Shown here in pieces: positions 53,390-61,880 of a stretch of DNA of 64,000 nucleotides; position 1 is the stretch's first letter, and every line of letters starts with the position of its first letter. Below the pieces are notes generated by a model. The model worked only from the letters and a program-made list of their open reading frames with translations. It made no database searches and was not told the DNA's origin. The stretch covers positions 124,001 to 188,000 of the forward strand of contig NZ_SUME01000005.1 in the NCBI RefSeq assembly GCF_005048855.1, read 5' to 3'. The translations under genes were made by a program, and so were the position numbers. Source of the stretch: Sphingobacterium olei. GTDB lineage: Bacteria > Bacteroidota > Bacteroidia > Sphingobacteriales > Sphingobacteriaceae.

Positions 53390-56386
53390 GTGATCATTAA
53401 GATAAATACCTCTGCTCCACGTTTGCAGCTCTATTTGTGGCTTGTGCTTTGCATGTTGCCCCTGTCGATAGAGGCTTCGCCCTATCGCTATACTCAGGTG
53501 CTAACAGGTGTAGACAAGTCGCACAGCATGATTCGTGTAGCTGTCAAAGACCCAAGCGGTCTGATCTGGCTCCTTTCCGGCGGTCAACTTTATCGATATG
53601 ACGGGGTCAATGTCATGCCCTTTGCCAAGCTTTATGCGCAGGCGCTGCCCTATGACGAAGTGCAGTCCATGGCAGCAGACCCATGGGGCAGGCTGTGGCT
53701 CAACACGCGGAATGGTCTTCTGATATTTGATATCAATAGCTGGTCATTTGTCGAACACGCCTCCTTTGTGAAAGGAATAAAAAATCTTGGAATTGTAGGC
53801 ATGTTTAGCCGGGGAGACGCATTCTTTGTAGCCACTGAAACGGGAATGGTGTGGCAGGTCCACGAAAACCACAAAACCTTCCTCTTTTATTTCGACCCCC
53901 AGGGAGGCAGAGGAAGAAGAACCGTAGGAAGTCTTTTCGTTGCCGATCACGATCAGGTATGGCTGGCGTTTAACGGTAAGCTCTATAGCATGAACCTGCG
54001 CACCTATAAGCGCCGGCTCAAAGCCATTCCGGCCGACGTGTTCGACTACGTTGAAGATCTATTACCCATTAAAGGGGGGCTGCTTATCCGCAATTACAGA
54101 TACGGCTATTATATTTTCGACGGTCAACAGTTTAAATTGTCCGACTTGCGGGGCAGTGGCACCGATGACTTTACCAATTGGAGCCATTGGTCCTTCACCG
54201 AAAAAGATCGCATCAAGATATTTTATAAAAATGGGCGCTATTTTGAGTACAGTAGAGACACGGCATTCGTGCGATTAGCCGAAGAGCGGCATCGTCTGGA
54301 AGAAGATGTACTTTACAAAAAGCTGAACGGTTGGCAACGAGCCGGAGACGAGTGGCTGCTCGCGACAGATGAAGGTCTCTATAGCGTATTCCGGGCCAAA
54401 ATCAATTTTGATTTTGTAGAGAGCGGAAGTTCCAGGGGTATGATCCGGCAGCACGACAAGTACTATTTTGGCGGATACGGCTATTTGGATCTTATGACAC
54501 TTCAAGGTGATAGACGTACCTATACCGAAGCACCCGAAAATAATTACTACACTTTTCTCGAACGCAATGCCGATACCTCCTGTATTGCATTAGAAGGTGA
54601 TTTCCTGGGATTCCTTAGCGATGGGCGGGTCACAAAGGCACCGTTAGAAGTGCCAGCGATCTGGAATAAGGAATTCTCGCCTATGGCCTTTTGTATGCTG
54701 ATGCAGGGCACTGACACCCTGCTGGTCGGGACCTCCAATGGCATATGGAGATACGCTATCACTTCGGGCACCGTGTCACCTGTCCTGGATAGTAAGATCG
54801 GATTCTTTAGCAAGGGGATGCGGATCATGTCCATGGGGAGGAAAGACGAAGCCCTATCCTTCACGACAGAAAACGGCTACTACCTGTGGCAAGCAGGCCA
54901 GTTGCAGAAAATTTATCCGGCAGACGATTCCAAACTAAATATTTATACGCACCTGCATCAAGGCGAAAACACCTATCTCGCTACCAAAGGGCGGGGGCTT
55001 ATAGTTCTGGATAAACAGAATAAGGCCCTGTCCGTCGATCAGAAAAGTGGATTGGCAAGTAATACAGTTTACCAGTTGGCCTGGATAGATGGCGCCCTTT
55101 TTATAGGTACCCACGAAGGTCTTTCCGTCCGTACGCAACGCGGTCAGGTGTATAGCTATCACGATAGCGACGGACTTCCTTTCGAGGAATTTAATCATCA
55201 TGCGATATATTACGATAAGAAAGCCGATCGCCTTTTTATGGGTGGTACAGGCGGATACATAGCATTTGATCCTTCGGCACTGCTAACCCTGGTGAATCAG
55301 TTTTACGTGCCCGCCCCTGTACTCGTGGGTATCCACATCGGGAAGCGTTCGAACCGGTATTGGCATAGCTACGCTGCCCAAGAGTTAAAAGACACCATTT
55401 ACATGCCCGCCGATGCAGTGTGGTTCTCGATGGACTTTGCACATCTGGACCAATACCGGCAGGCCTATCACATGGAGTATCGTATCGTACCACTTATGGA
55501 AGGATACCAACCGATGCCCGCATCCCGGCAGATCAATCTTTCCGGTTTATCCACCGGTCAGTACCATGTGTCGGTCAGGGCGCTGGCAGATAATGATGGA
55601 GGGAGCAATGAACTAAATTGGCTTCTATACAAAAAACCACATTTTACAGAGACGCTGGGATTTTATGTGTTGATCCTGGCTTTAATAGCCGGCTTGACGA
55701 GTTTTATTCTCTATGAACGATCCAGTAGAGCAAAAGGTGAAAAGCGGTTAAGAAAACAGATTTCCCGCGATCTGCACGATGAAGTGGGCGGACTCCTTAC
55801 CGGGATATCCATGCAGGCCGATCTGCTTCGCATGGGTCGGGCAGGGCAGCAGGAAAAACCCGGCGAGACCATTGGTAGCTATAGCCGGGAGGCGATACAG
55901 ATGATGGATGATATTATATGGGCGATCGATGCACGGAATAATGAACAGGGGAGCTTGGGCGATCGGATGAAATACCTTGCCGGACAGATGATTGAACCAT
56001 TGGGCATGCCGATTACATTTGATATGGATCATCGGTATGAACGAAAAATGCTGCAGACGGTACGGCAAAGTCTTTACCTCATCTACAAAGAAGCGTTGCA
56101 CAATATCTGCAAACATGCCGCCCCCGGCGAGATATACATCAAACTCCATGTTTTGCCCGGCTCTATTGATATGGTCGTGAAGAATACAGGGCACGCACCC
56201 GCAAAGATTGAGGATAACGCACGGATGCGTGTGGGGCAGGGGCAACGGAATATGCAGATGCGTGCCGAGCAGATTGGTGCAACTTTTGTTTCGGAATTTA
56301 CAGCCGAGGGCTATGTCGTAGAAGTATCCGTTCCTGTTCGTTCCGGGCTATTAACTAGTATTTTGAATCCTTTAAACCGAAGATGA
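53390..56386 (+). CDS. Propeller-type sensor histidine kinase (HisKA_3)
   Basis: A 998-residue membrane kinase using a GTG start. A signal peptide (about 1-29, ending SIEA) is followed by a two-component-regulator propeller sensor in the periplasm (repeats such as 'DPSGLIWLLSGGQLYRYDG', 'DPWGRLWLNTRNGLLIFD') and a Y_Y_Y-like beta domain. One membrane helix lies at about 758-776. The cytosolic HisKA_3 dimerisation box is 'ISRDLHDEVGGLLTGISMQA' (phospho-His H796), and the ATPase has 'YKEALHNICKHA' and 'GQRNMQMRAEQIGA'. It is a NarX/LuxR-class kinase; no receiver is fused. The partner regulator is two genes downstream. Confidence 0.88.
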   Translation: MIIKINTSAPRLQLYLWLVLCMLPLSIEASPYRYTQVLTGVDKSHSMIRVAVKDPSGLIWLLSGGQLYRYDGVNVMPFAKLYAQALPYDEVQSMAADPWGRLWLNTRNGLLIFDINSWSFVEHASFVKGIKNLGIVGMFSRGDAFFVATETGMVWQVHENHKTFLFYFDPQGGRGRRTVGSLFVADHDQVWLAFNGKLYSMNLRTYKRRLKAIPADVFDYVEDLLPIKGGLLIRNYRYGYYIFDGQQFKLSDLRGSGTDDFTNWSHWSFTEKDRIKIFYKNGRYFEYSRDTAFVRLAEERHRLEEDVLYKKLNGWQRAGDEWLLATDEGLYSVFRAKINFDFVESGSSRGMIRQHDKYYFGGYGYLDLMTLQGDRRTYTEAPENNYYTFLERNADTSCIALEGDFLGFLSDGRVTKAPLEVPAIWNKEFSPMAFCMLMQGTDTLLVGTSNGIWRYAITSGTVSPVLDSKIGFFSKGMRIMSMGRKDEALSFTTENGYYLWQAGQLQKIYPADDSKLNIYTHLHQGENTYLATKGRGLIVLDKQNKALSVDQKSGLASNTVYQLAWIDGALFIGTHEGLSVRTQRGQVYSYHDSDGLPFEEFNHHAIYYDKKADRLFMGGTGGYIAFDPSALLTLVNQFYVPAPVLVGIHIGKRSNRYWHSYAAQELKDTIYMPADAVWFSMDFAHLDQYRQAYHMEYRIVPLMEGYQPMPASRQINLSGLSTGQYHVSVRALADNDGGSNELNWLLYKKPHFTETLGFYVLILALIAGLTSFILYERSSRAKGEKRLRKQISRDLHDEVGGLLTGISMQADLLRMGRAGQQEKPGETIGSYSREAIQMMDDIIWAIDARNNEQGSLGDRMKYLAGQMIEPLGMPITFDMDHRYERKMLQTVRQSLYLIYKEALHNICKHAAPGEIYIKLHVLPGSIDMVVKNTGHAPAKIEDNARMRVGQGQRNMQMRAEQIGATFVSEFTAEGYVVEVSVPVRSGLLTSILNPLNRR

Positions 56387-56387
56387 T

Positions 56388-57185
56388 ATGGATATAACCT
56401 ACACGCTAGCATTATCTTTTGCCGTATTGGGCTCAGTGTTAAGCTTTCTGGGTATCGCCCTGCGTCTGCTGGATAAAGAGCGACGCCAGCAACGTGCAGA
56501 GCAGCTGCTTTGCCTAGCTGTTATCGCCATGTTTTGGCATGTGTTCATTTATCTGCTTATTTTTACGGGACATATCCGACTCTTCCCCGAACTGTACAAT
56601 AAAGGTATTCCGTTGTATTACCTCATCGCGCCCTGCGCATATTATTATACCCTATTTACCCTTTACCCTAGCGCCAAAATTTCAAAATATTGGGTCATGC
56701 ATCTTCTGCCATTTGCATTTGGTGTCATAGACGTGATTCCCTATGCCCTGGCCAGCCGGGAAAAGCAGGTAGCACTTTTGGAAACGGTTGTCGTTGATCT
56801 ACAGATGGGGTTTAGACACAGTTACGGATTCATCGACCAAAAATGGCATTACCTTGTCAAGTTTATGCTGGCTTTTGTCTATTTGATGGCGCAGTGGCGG
56901 CTTTTTTACCTATTTGATCCCAGAGAGAGCCGAATTGGTGCAGGAGCAAGGTATACCGTACTCACTTTTTCAATTATGTATTCCCTCCACCTGCTTCTAC
57001 AAAGTGGTCTTATTGTAACCATACTTGTAAACGAGATGCAAGGCTCTTTTATTTTAAAGAACACGGGTCAACTGGTATGGGTAAGTCTGTTCTTTCTATT
57101 ATTCAGTATATGGATGTTCGTGAGTGCGGCATTCCACCCCTTTGTTGTAAAAAGAAGAATACGAATCTTCAAATCTAATATCTAA
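56388..57185 (+). CDS. Seven-TM protein between kinase and regulator
   Basis: A 265-residue integral membrane protein with about seven helices (first 'ALSFAVLGSVLSFLGIAL', last 'LVWVSLFFLLFSIWMFVSAA'). It resembles the 7TM input module that, in many Bacteroidota, is fused to a C-terminal AraC HTH, but here the chain ends right after the last helix and a basic tail ('VKRRIRIFKSN'). It starts one base after the kinase stop and precedes the regulator by 17 bp, so it is likely a third component of the signalling unit. Ligand unknown. Confidence 0.65.
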   Translation: MDITYTLALSFAVLGSVLSFLGIALRLLDKERRQQRAEQLLCLAVIAMFWHVFIYLLIFTGHIRLFPELYNKGIPLYYLIAPCAYYYTLFTLYPSAKISKYWVMHLLPFAFGVIDVIPYALASREKQVALLETVVVDLQMGFRHSYGFIDQKWHYLVKFMLAFVYLMAQWRLFYLFDPRESRIGAGARYTVLTFSIMYSLHLLLQSGLIVTILVNEMQGSFILKNTGQLVWVSLFFLLFSIWMFVSAAFHPFVVKRRIRIFKSNI

Positions 57186-57202
57186 CATCTCATATCTAGA
57201 AC

Positions 57203-57829
57203 ATGAAATACCGTCTAGCAATAGTAGAAGATCGGCAGCCCGTTTTGGACTCCCTGGTCAATTTTTTTTCTACATCCCCACATTTTGAGCTTGTAGTTTC
57301 GGCCAACTCATTTGAAGCACTTGCTGCCGTTTGGCAAAAGCAGGAGATCGATGTATTCCTATGCGATATCGGTCTGCCCGGAAAATCGGGTATCGAAATC
57401 ACCTGGTATATTAAAAAGAAGTCGAGCGCTACGCAGGTCGTTATGTTTACGGTTTTTGACGACCGGGACAACCTGTTTCAAGCCTTGTGTGCCGGCGCAT
57501 CCGGATACCTACTGAAGAGTACCCCTCTGTTTGAGGTCGAAGAACGCTTGCTTGAGGTCATGAAAGGCGGTTCAGTAATGAGTCCGCAAGTCGCCCGTTT
57601 GGTATTCGAACATTTTAATCCCCACCTGAACAAACGGAGTAATGCCCGTATTGAACAGCTCACCCCGCGGGAGATCGAAATAGTAGCCCTATTGCAGCAA
57701 GGTGCCTCCTACAAAAAAGTCGCAGAGCAGATCTTTGTCAGCGTAGATACCGTTAAGTTCCATATCCGTAATATCTATGCCAAGCTGCAGGTCAATAGCC
57801 GGGCAGAACTCATCTTAAAATACAAATAG
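57203..57829 (+). CDS. NarL/LuxR-type response regulator
   Basis: A 208-residue two-domain regulator. The receiver has acidic pair E9/D10, phospho-acceptor D55 ('FLCDIGLPG'), T83 and K105. The C-terminal LuxR HTH lies at about 145-205 ('LTPREIEIVALLQQGASYKK', 'VSVDTVKFHIRNIYAKL'). It is presumably phosphorylated by the kinase at 53390. A candidate target is the CCACCC/GGGTAGG hairpin promoter directly downstream, or the TTGTAGC dyads; both are inference. Confidence 0.9.
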   Translation: MKYRLAIVEDRQPVLDSLVNFFSTSPHFELVVSANSFEALAAVWQKQEIDVFLCDIGLPGKSGIEITWYIKKKSSATQVVMFTVFDDRDNLFQALCAGASGYLLKSTPLFEVEERLLEVMKGGSVMSPQVARLVFEHFNPHLNKRSNARIEQLTPREIEIVALLQQGASYKKVAEQIFVSVDTVKFHIRNIYAKLQVNSRAELILKYK

Positions 57830-57833
57830 ATTT

Positions 57834-57857
57834 AAAAACCCACCCTTTTGGGTAGGT
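57834..57857. promoter_or_regulatory. A-tract + CCACCC/GGGTAGG hairpin
   Basis: A5 then CCACCC (57840-57845), loop TTTT, GGGTAGG (57850-57856). GGGT begins exactly 28 nt before the TACATTTG -7 element at 57878, as in the module at 22384-22436. Confidence 0.55.
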
Positions 57858-57877
57858 ACGCGCATGGCTTAAAGCCC

Positions 57878-57885
57878 TACATTTG
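57878..57885 (+). promoter_or_regulatory. -7 element TACATTTG before the CpsB-like gene
   Basis: A TAnnTTTG match. It gives a leader of about 150 nt that contains a possible 18-codon leader ORF (from 57900) of unknown value. Confidence 0.5.
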
Positions 57886-58042
57886 CTTTTATCTATGTAT
57901 GAAAAACAACATAGCCTGCCTGCTACACGAACACAGTCTCCATCGCGGGGGGTGATAGCGTAGTAGGAAAGCTTGATGCAAGGGTGTCTGTTGATGTTTA
58001 GATATCCGGTACAATGTAAAACGCAAAAAGGAAATAGATAAC

Positions 58043-58789
58043 ATGCTTAGCATTTTCAATCGTAAACGGAAGTATAAAGATCTCAGCTGGATAGGAGTCG
58101 ATATGCATTCGCAAGTACTTCCAGGGCTAGACGATGGTGCTGCTTCAGTCGAAGATAGCCTGTCGCTGCTCACGCAGATGCAGCAACTGGGCATTGAACA
58201 ATTCTATGGCACCCCGCATGTATTTAAGCGGCTTTACCCCAATGATGTTGACAGTATAACAAAATCCTACCGCACCGTAGTTGATGCCTTAGGGTGCCGA
58301 AACATCCAGCTCCGTTACGCTGCGAAATATAGGGCAGATCAAGATTTTGAAACCCTGTTGACACAGAAATACCAACCCTTACTGTGCCTTCCCGGTAGGC
58401 ATGTGCTCATCGACATGCCTTATACCGAAGAAAGCCGGAATATAGATCATGTAATCCTTTCCCTGCAGAGTATGAGCTATACGCCCATACTGGCGCACCC
58501 AGAGCGATATGTATTTTACCATGATGCCCCGCAGCGTATCAAGCGCTATAAAGACAGGGGTTGCCTGCTGCAAATTAACCTGCTGTCCATGTATGGACAT
58601 TACGGTCCGCGCGAACAGAAGGTAGCAGCATATCTGTTAAGCCATGGCCTTGTCGATCTCGTTGGTACCGATGTGCGTCAGGAACGGCACATCGAAGCGC
58701 TCGAGCGTTTTGTCAGAAAGCAGGACCTGTCCGGCTTCTTTAAGAATAGTTTCCTGCAAAATAGAGCACTATTTAGTATTACGTCATGA
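58043..58789 (+). CDS. CpsB/CapC-like PHP protein with degenerate metal site
   Basis: A 248-residue PHP-fold protein of the Wzb-independent tyrosine phosphatase family that dephosphorylates BY-kinases in capsule control. The family frame is clear ('MHSQVLPGLDDGA', 'GTPHVFKRLYPN', 'PILAHPERYVFYH', 'LLQINLLSMYGHYG', 'GTDVRQERH'). However, expected metal ligands are replaced: Q24 for the second His of HxH, K95 for Glu of AAEY, and R212 for His of DxH. H22, H59, H152 and D210 remain. It may be inactive or have a binding role. It sits just before the sensor and exopolysaccharide genes. Confidence 0.8.
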   Translation: MLSIFNRKRKYKDLSWIGVDMHSQVLPGLDDGAASVEDSLSLLTQMQQLGIEQFYGTPHVFKRLYPNDVDSITKSYRTVVDALGCRNIQLRYAAKYRADQDFETLLTQKYQPLLCLPGRHVLIDMPYTEESRNIDHVILSLQSMSYTPILAHPERYVFYHDAPQRIKRYKDRGCLLQINLLSMYGHYGPREQKVAAYLLSHGLVDLVGTDVRQERHIEALERFVRKQDLSGFFKNSFLQNRALFSITS

Positions 58790-58856
58790 CAAGATATTTT
58801 ATACCAATATATTAACCAATGAACCAGACAGTTTTTCCATTCTGTCAAGCTCCCTG

Positions 58857-58882
58857 CCGGATAAAGAGTTAGATTTATCCGG
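58857..58882 (+). terminator. Hairpin after the CpsB-like gene
   Basis: CCGGATAAA / TTTATCCGG, a perfect 9-bp stem with an 8-nt loop. A weak T run (GTTTTT) follows about 7 nt later. It probably ends the CpsB transcript. Confidence 0.5.
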
Positions 58883-58899
58883 TAAGGAGTTTTTAAAAG

Positions 58900-58913
58900 T
58901 TGACATTTGTCAA
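58900..58913. promoter_or_regulatory. Palindrome TTGACATTTGTCAA
   Basis: A perfect 14-bp inverted repeat, 44 bp upstream of the TACATTTG -7 element (58957) of the TPR-HTH gene; possibly an operator. Confidence 0.3.
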
Positions 58914-58956
58914 TTCTTATTTCGTTTTCAGGTATTTAATTTCATATGTTATAACG

Positions 58957-58964
58957 TACATTTG
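58957..58964 (+). promoter_or_regulatory. -7 element of the TPR-HTH gene
   Basis: TACATTTG with TTTA (58935-58938) 18 bp upstream. The transcription start near 58971 argues for translation from ATG 58981 and not from the longer in-frame extension to 58900. Confidence 0.55.
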
Positions 58965-58980
58965 TAACTTGTTAACCGCT

Positions 58981-60711
58981 ATGTATAAATTAACCTTTAC
59001 CCTTCAGATTCGGGTATTTATTTGTTGTATCTTAGGTATATGCTGGAGCTGCCAGGGCGGGTTCCGGGGTAGCGAACCCAGTGTACAAGATTTAGATGCT
59101 GTCTTCGCGATCCCGGTCGATTACGGAAAGGATACGGTGGCACTAAGTCAGCAGTTTAGCGTACTTATCCAGAAGGCTCAGGACGAAAATGAAGAACAGT
59201 TGCTGTGGGCCTATTACCTGCGTATGGCAGATGGACATTCCATAGCTAGCGATGCGGTCAATGCCAGAAGCGATGAGTTTTTTCAAAAATCTAGATCCAT
59301 TGCCGAGGAAATCGACCGACCCGAGCTTTTGCTCATTACAGAGGCCCGCAATGGGCACTATCAGTTTATTTATCGCAAAGTCTCCGACGCCATTCCTTAC
59401 TTTTTGCGTGCGTCTGCCCTTTTAGATGAGGTCGATCTGAGCCAGGTTCCACAGCTCGTTACGCATATTAATTTCCTGGCCCATTTTTTCAGTTACATTG
59501 GCGATCATAAGCGGGCCGTCCGTAGTTTAGAGCGTGGATTGCCATTTGCTGCAGCCGCCAGTCGGCAGCAGATCGATATGTATAATTCCATGGCCGTTTA
59601 TTTGAAGCGCGATGACAGGCCCGAAGATGCTGCGCATTATTTTACTAGAGCCCTTGAGGTGGCCCGTCAGGCGAAGGATACCGTGTGGATCGGTATCGTA
59701 TTGGGCAATCTGGCCAATATGAAATATCAAAATGGCGAAGTAGAAGAAGCTATTGCTGACCTCAAACAGAACATTGCCTATTCCATACATTACCATGAAC
59801 AACTGGATGCGATGCGCTCGCTGATTGAACTGTCTGAGATATATGTCGAACAAAATAGATATATGGAGGCCAGGTCTGCGGTACAGCAAGCCATTCCCTA
59901 TATAGAAGACAAGCCTTATTTTTTGGTTTATAAGCTCAGGGTATCCAAGTTATTGGCCAAGATTGCCCACTATGAAGGAGATCTGGACTTTGAGCTGGTG
60001 CAGCTTAGCCGTGCCATTCGGTTGCAGGAGGCACTTTCGAAACGTGAAGATGCCGAGCATCTGCAGCGGAGTTATTGGCGGTGGAAGAGCGAACGGGATC
60101 AAAATACCTTAACCGCTCTTGCCGAGGAGAAAGCGCAAAATCGCATTTATTCCAAGATTGGTCTTTTTATCCTCTTTCTGATTACGGTAATCGGGGGGCT
60201 TCTCGTGGGGCGGTTCCGTCAAAAGCTGAAAACGCAGGCTATTCTAGCAGAAAAGAGGCGTATCGAAGAAAGTTTTGAAAAACAGCAGATGGGTGAGGAG
60301 ATTGTTGTGCTGCGGAGTTCTTTAGAAGAGTTTACCAATACTTTAAAGATCAACGATCTGCTTATACAGAAGTTAAAAGACGAAAATCATCAGGGAAAAG
60401 TTGTCGACTCATTGGAGTCCTTAGAAGATCTGCTTGATTCGCACCTGATGACAGATGCACGTTGGCTCAAATTTAAAGCCCTCTTTGATCGGGTACATCA
60501 GGGTTACCTTGCAAAGCTAAAGAGACTGCATCCGCAGCTTACGGAGAATGATCTCCGAATTATCGCATTACAGAAACTGGAGCTTAGCAACCGGAGTATG
60601 GGTGATATTTTGGGTATATCGGTAGATGGTGTCAAAAAGGCGAAACAACGGCTGAAGAAAAAGCTGGATGTAGATATATTTCTAGCGCTAAGCACGCTCG
60701 ATCAGCAATAG
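58981..60711 (+). CDS. TPR sensor with TM helix and LuxR-like HTH
   Basis: A 576-residue protein from the ATG at 58981. An N-terminal hydrophobic signal ('FICCILGICWSCQGG', possibly lipid-anchored at Cys) precedes about six TPR repeats in the periplasm ('PEDAAHYFTRALEVARQAKD', 'VEEAIADLKQNIAY'). A membrane helix ('LFILFLITVIGGLLVG', about 395-411) is followed by a coiled-coil (about 420-490) and a C-terminal HTH ('NRSMGDILGISVDGVKKAKQ'). This is a one-component membrane-tethered regulator design found in Bacteroidota. It probably tunes the nearby polysaccharide genes; the signal is unknown. Confidence 0.75.
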   Translation: MYKLTFTLQIRVFICCILGICWSCQGGFRGSEPSVQDLDAVFAIPVDYGKDTVALSQQFSVLIQKAQDENEEQLLWAYYLRMADGHSIASDAVNARSDEFFQKSRSIAEEIDRPELLLITEARNGHYQFIYRKVSDAIPYFLRASALLDEVDLSQVPQLVTHINFLAHFFSYIGDHKRAVRSLERGLPFAAAASRQQIDMYNSMAVYLKRDDRPEDAAHYFTRALEVARQAKDTVWIGIVLGNLANMKYQNGEVEEAIADLKQNIAYSIHYHEQLDAMRSLIELSEIYVEQNRYMEARSAVQQAIPYIEDKPYFLVYKLRVSKLLAKIAHYEGDLDFELVQLSRAIRLQEALSKREDAEHLQRSYWRWKSERDQNTLTALAEEKAQNRIYSKIGLFILFLITVIGGLLVGRFRQKLKTQAILAEKRRIEESFEKQQMGEEIVVLRSSLEEFTNTLKINDLLIQKLKDENHQGKVVDSLESLEDLLDSHLMTDARWLKFKALFDRVHQGYLAKLKRLHPQLTENDLRIIALQKLELSNRSMGDILGISVDGVKKAKQRLKKKLDVDIFLALSTLDQQ

Positions 60712-60828
60712 TGTTTTTACGTTGTCCTTTTTAATGTGTTATAAAACAAGGGCTTATGGTGATGTACTCTTTTTGTCCCCCGTCTAAAAGAGCCGAAAGT
60801 AGATCATTTTTATCATGTTTGTAGCCGA

Positions 60829-60848
60829 ATTGCTACAATATCAAGTAA
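60829..60848. promoter_or_regulatory. Perfect dyad TTGTAGC-N6-GCTACAA upstream of the small orphan gene
   Basis: Arms at 60829-60835 and 60842-60848, identical to the site at 53270-53289. It ends 29 bp before the ATG at 60878. Confidence 0.6.
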
Positions 60849-60877
60849 ATGAAAAGAATGAACAAGTAAAATAAGAA

Positions 60878-61363
60878 ATGAATACCGTTTTTATCCTAAG
60901 CAGTGGCATCCTATCATTCGGTGCACTTTTCTTCATCCATCAGCTCACGCTCAGTAAACGTTTGCAGCGATTTGCAAATTTGCGTATGCGTATTTTGAAA
61001 AAGGATGAAGATAGGGAACACAACAAAACAACGGGAACCTTTTTGTTTCATATGGAAGCGACAGATAGAAGGCTTTGTAAGGTCGTCATCGCAGCTATTC
61101 GTTTTCCGGGGACGAAGCTTCAGGTTCATATTGCGGATCAACCTACCATTGTTGTGAAAGATCTTTACGAGCCGCTTCCTGTTTGTGCTGTTGGATTTAG
61201 CTGTGATCGCGATAAGCTTGAGCGCATCAGCGACAGGCAGTGCGCTGTGGAAGTAGAAGGGTATATGTTTTTGGAAAAAGAGCAACAGGTGCCGTTTATC
61301 TATAAAGTGAACATGCGGCTACAGCCTGCTCTGCAAAGTAATGCGATGGAAGTAATGGCTTAA
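60878..61363 (+). CDS. Unrecognised small membrane-anchored protein
   Basis: A 161-residue protein with one N-terminal membrane helix (about 3-22, 'VFILSSGILSFGALFFIHQL') and a basic stretch after it ('RLQRFANLRMRILKKDED'). The soluble part has beta-strand character ('LCKVVIAAIRFPGTKLQVHI', 'YMFLEKEQQVPFIYKVNMRL') and two or three Cys. I recognise no family. A 166-bp gap with the perfect dyad precedes it and a 517-bp AT-rich gap follows, so it is transcribed alone. Its place at the head of the exopolysaccharide genes hints at a regulatory or accessory role. Confidence 0.6.
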   Translation: MNTVFILSSGILSFGALFFIHQLTLSKRLQRFANLRMRILKKDEDREHNKTTGTFLFHMEATDRRLCKVVIAAIRFPGTKLQVHIADQPTIVVKDLYEPLPVCAVGFSCDRDKLERISDRQCAVEVEGYMFLEKEQQVPFIYKVNMRLQPALQSNAMEVMA

Positions 61364-61880
61364 ATTCTACCAAACGTACATGAACCTTTCAGGGTTAAAA
61401 ACGATTTCCTAAATTACTTTGAAGTTTAATTTATTTAATTTTTCTTCTTTTGTGGAAAATAGAGTATTTATACTGTTTGTTTAAGGTATAATTGACAATT
61501 TATTGATGAATAATTCACATTATCTTAAATTTTACATCGAATTGTTATTTTATTGTTAATATAATCTGTGATTTTTGTCACTTTTTTTGAAAAAATATAT
61601 AAAATTTAAAAGAAAATGGGAGGTTTAATGTTTATTTTATAAATATTTTATATTTTATTTACAAATATTAATTATATTTGTGACATTACATTGTGAAAGA
61701 CATTTTTTATCAGGATTATTAGCCGGAATATTAAAGAAGGAGAAGGATTGATCAGGTAGCCCTACACTATTAAAGCAATCTAACTACTTTCTCACTTGGT
61801 AAAATGTAAAAATTTAACGGCATCATTTGTTGTGATTTCGTTATAGAATATTTGTTGTATAATATTAAAATTTTTGCATT
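61364..61880 (+). promoter_or_regulatory. 517-bp AT-rich control region of the glycosyl-transferase gene
   Basis: The stretch 61420-61680 is very AT-rich. TATATTTG at 61673-61680 is a plausible -7 element, giving a leader of about 190 nt. No ORF, tRNA or clear hairpin is seen. A JUMPstart element was not found. Confidence 0.45.

Noticed and set aside
55748..56245. 165-codon minus-strand frame
   Set aside because: Lies over the kinase H-box and ATPase domains; a shadow of real coding sequence.
57900..57956. 18-codon ORF starting MKNNIACLL in the leader of the CpsB-like gene
   Set aside because: Possible leader peptide, but there is no amino-acid bias or attenuator structure to support it.
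61364..61880. AT-rich region as an origin of replication or invertible promoter
   Set aside because: No DnaA-box cluster, no flanking inverted repeats and no recombinase gene nearby.
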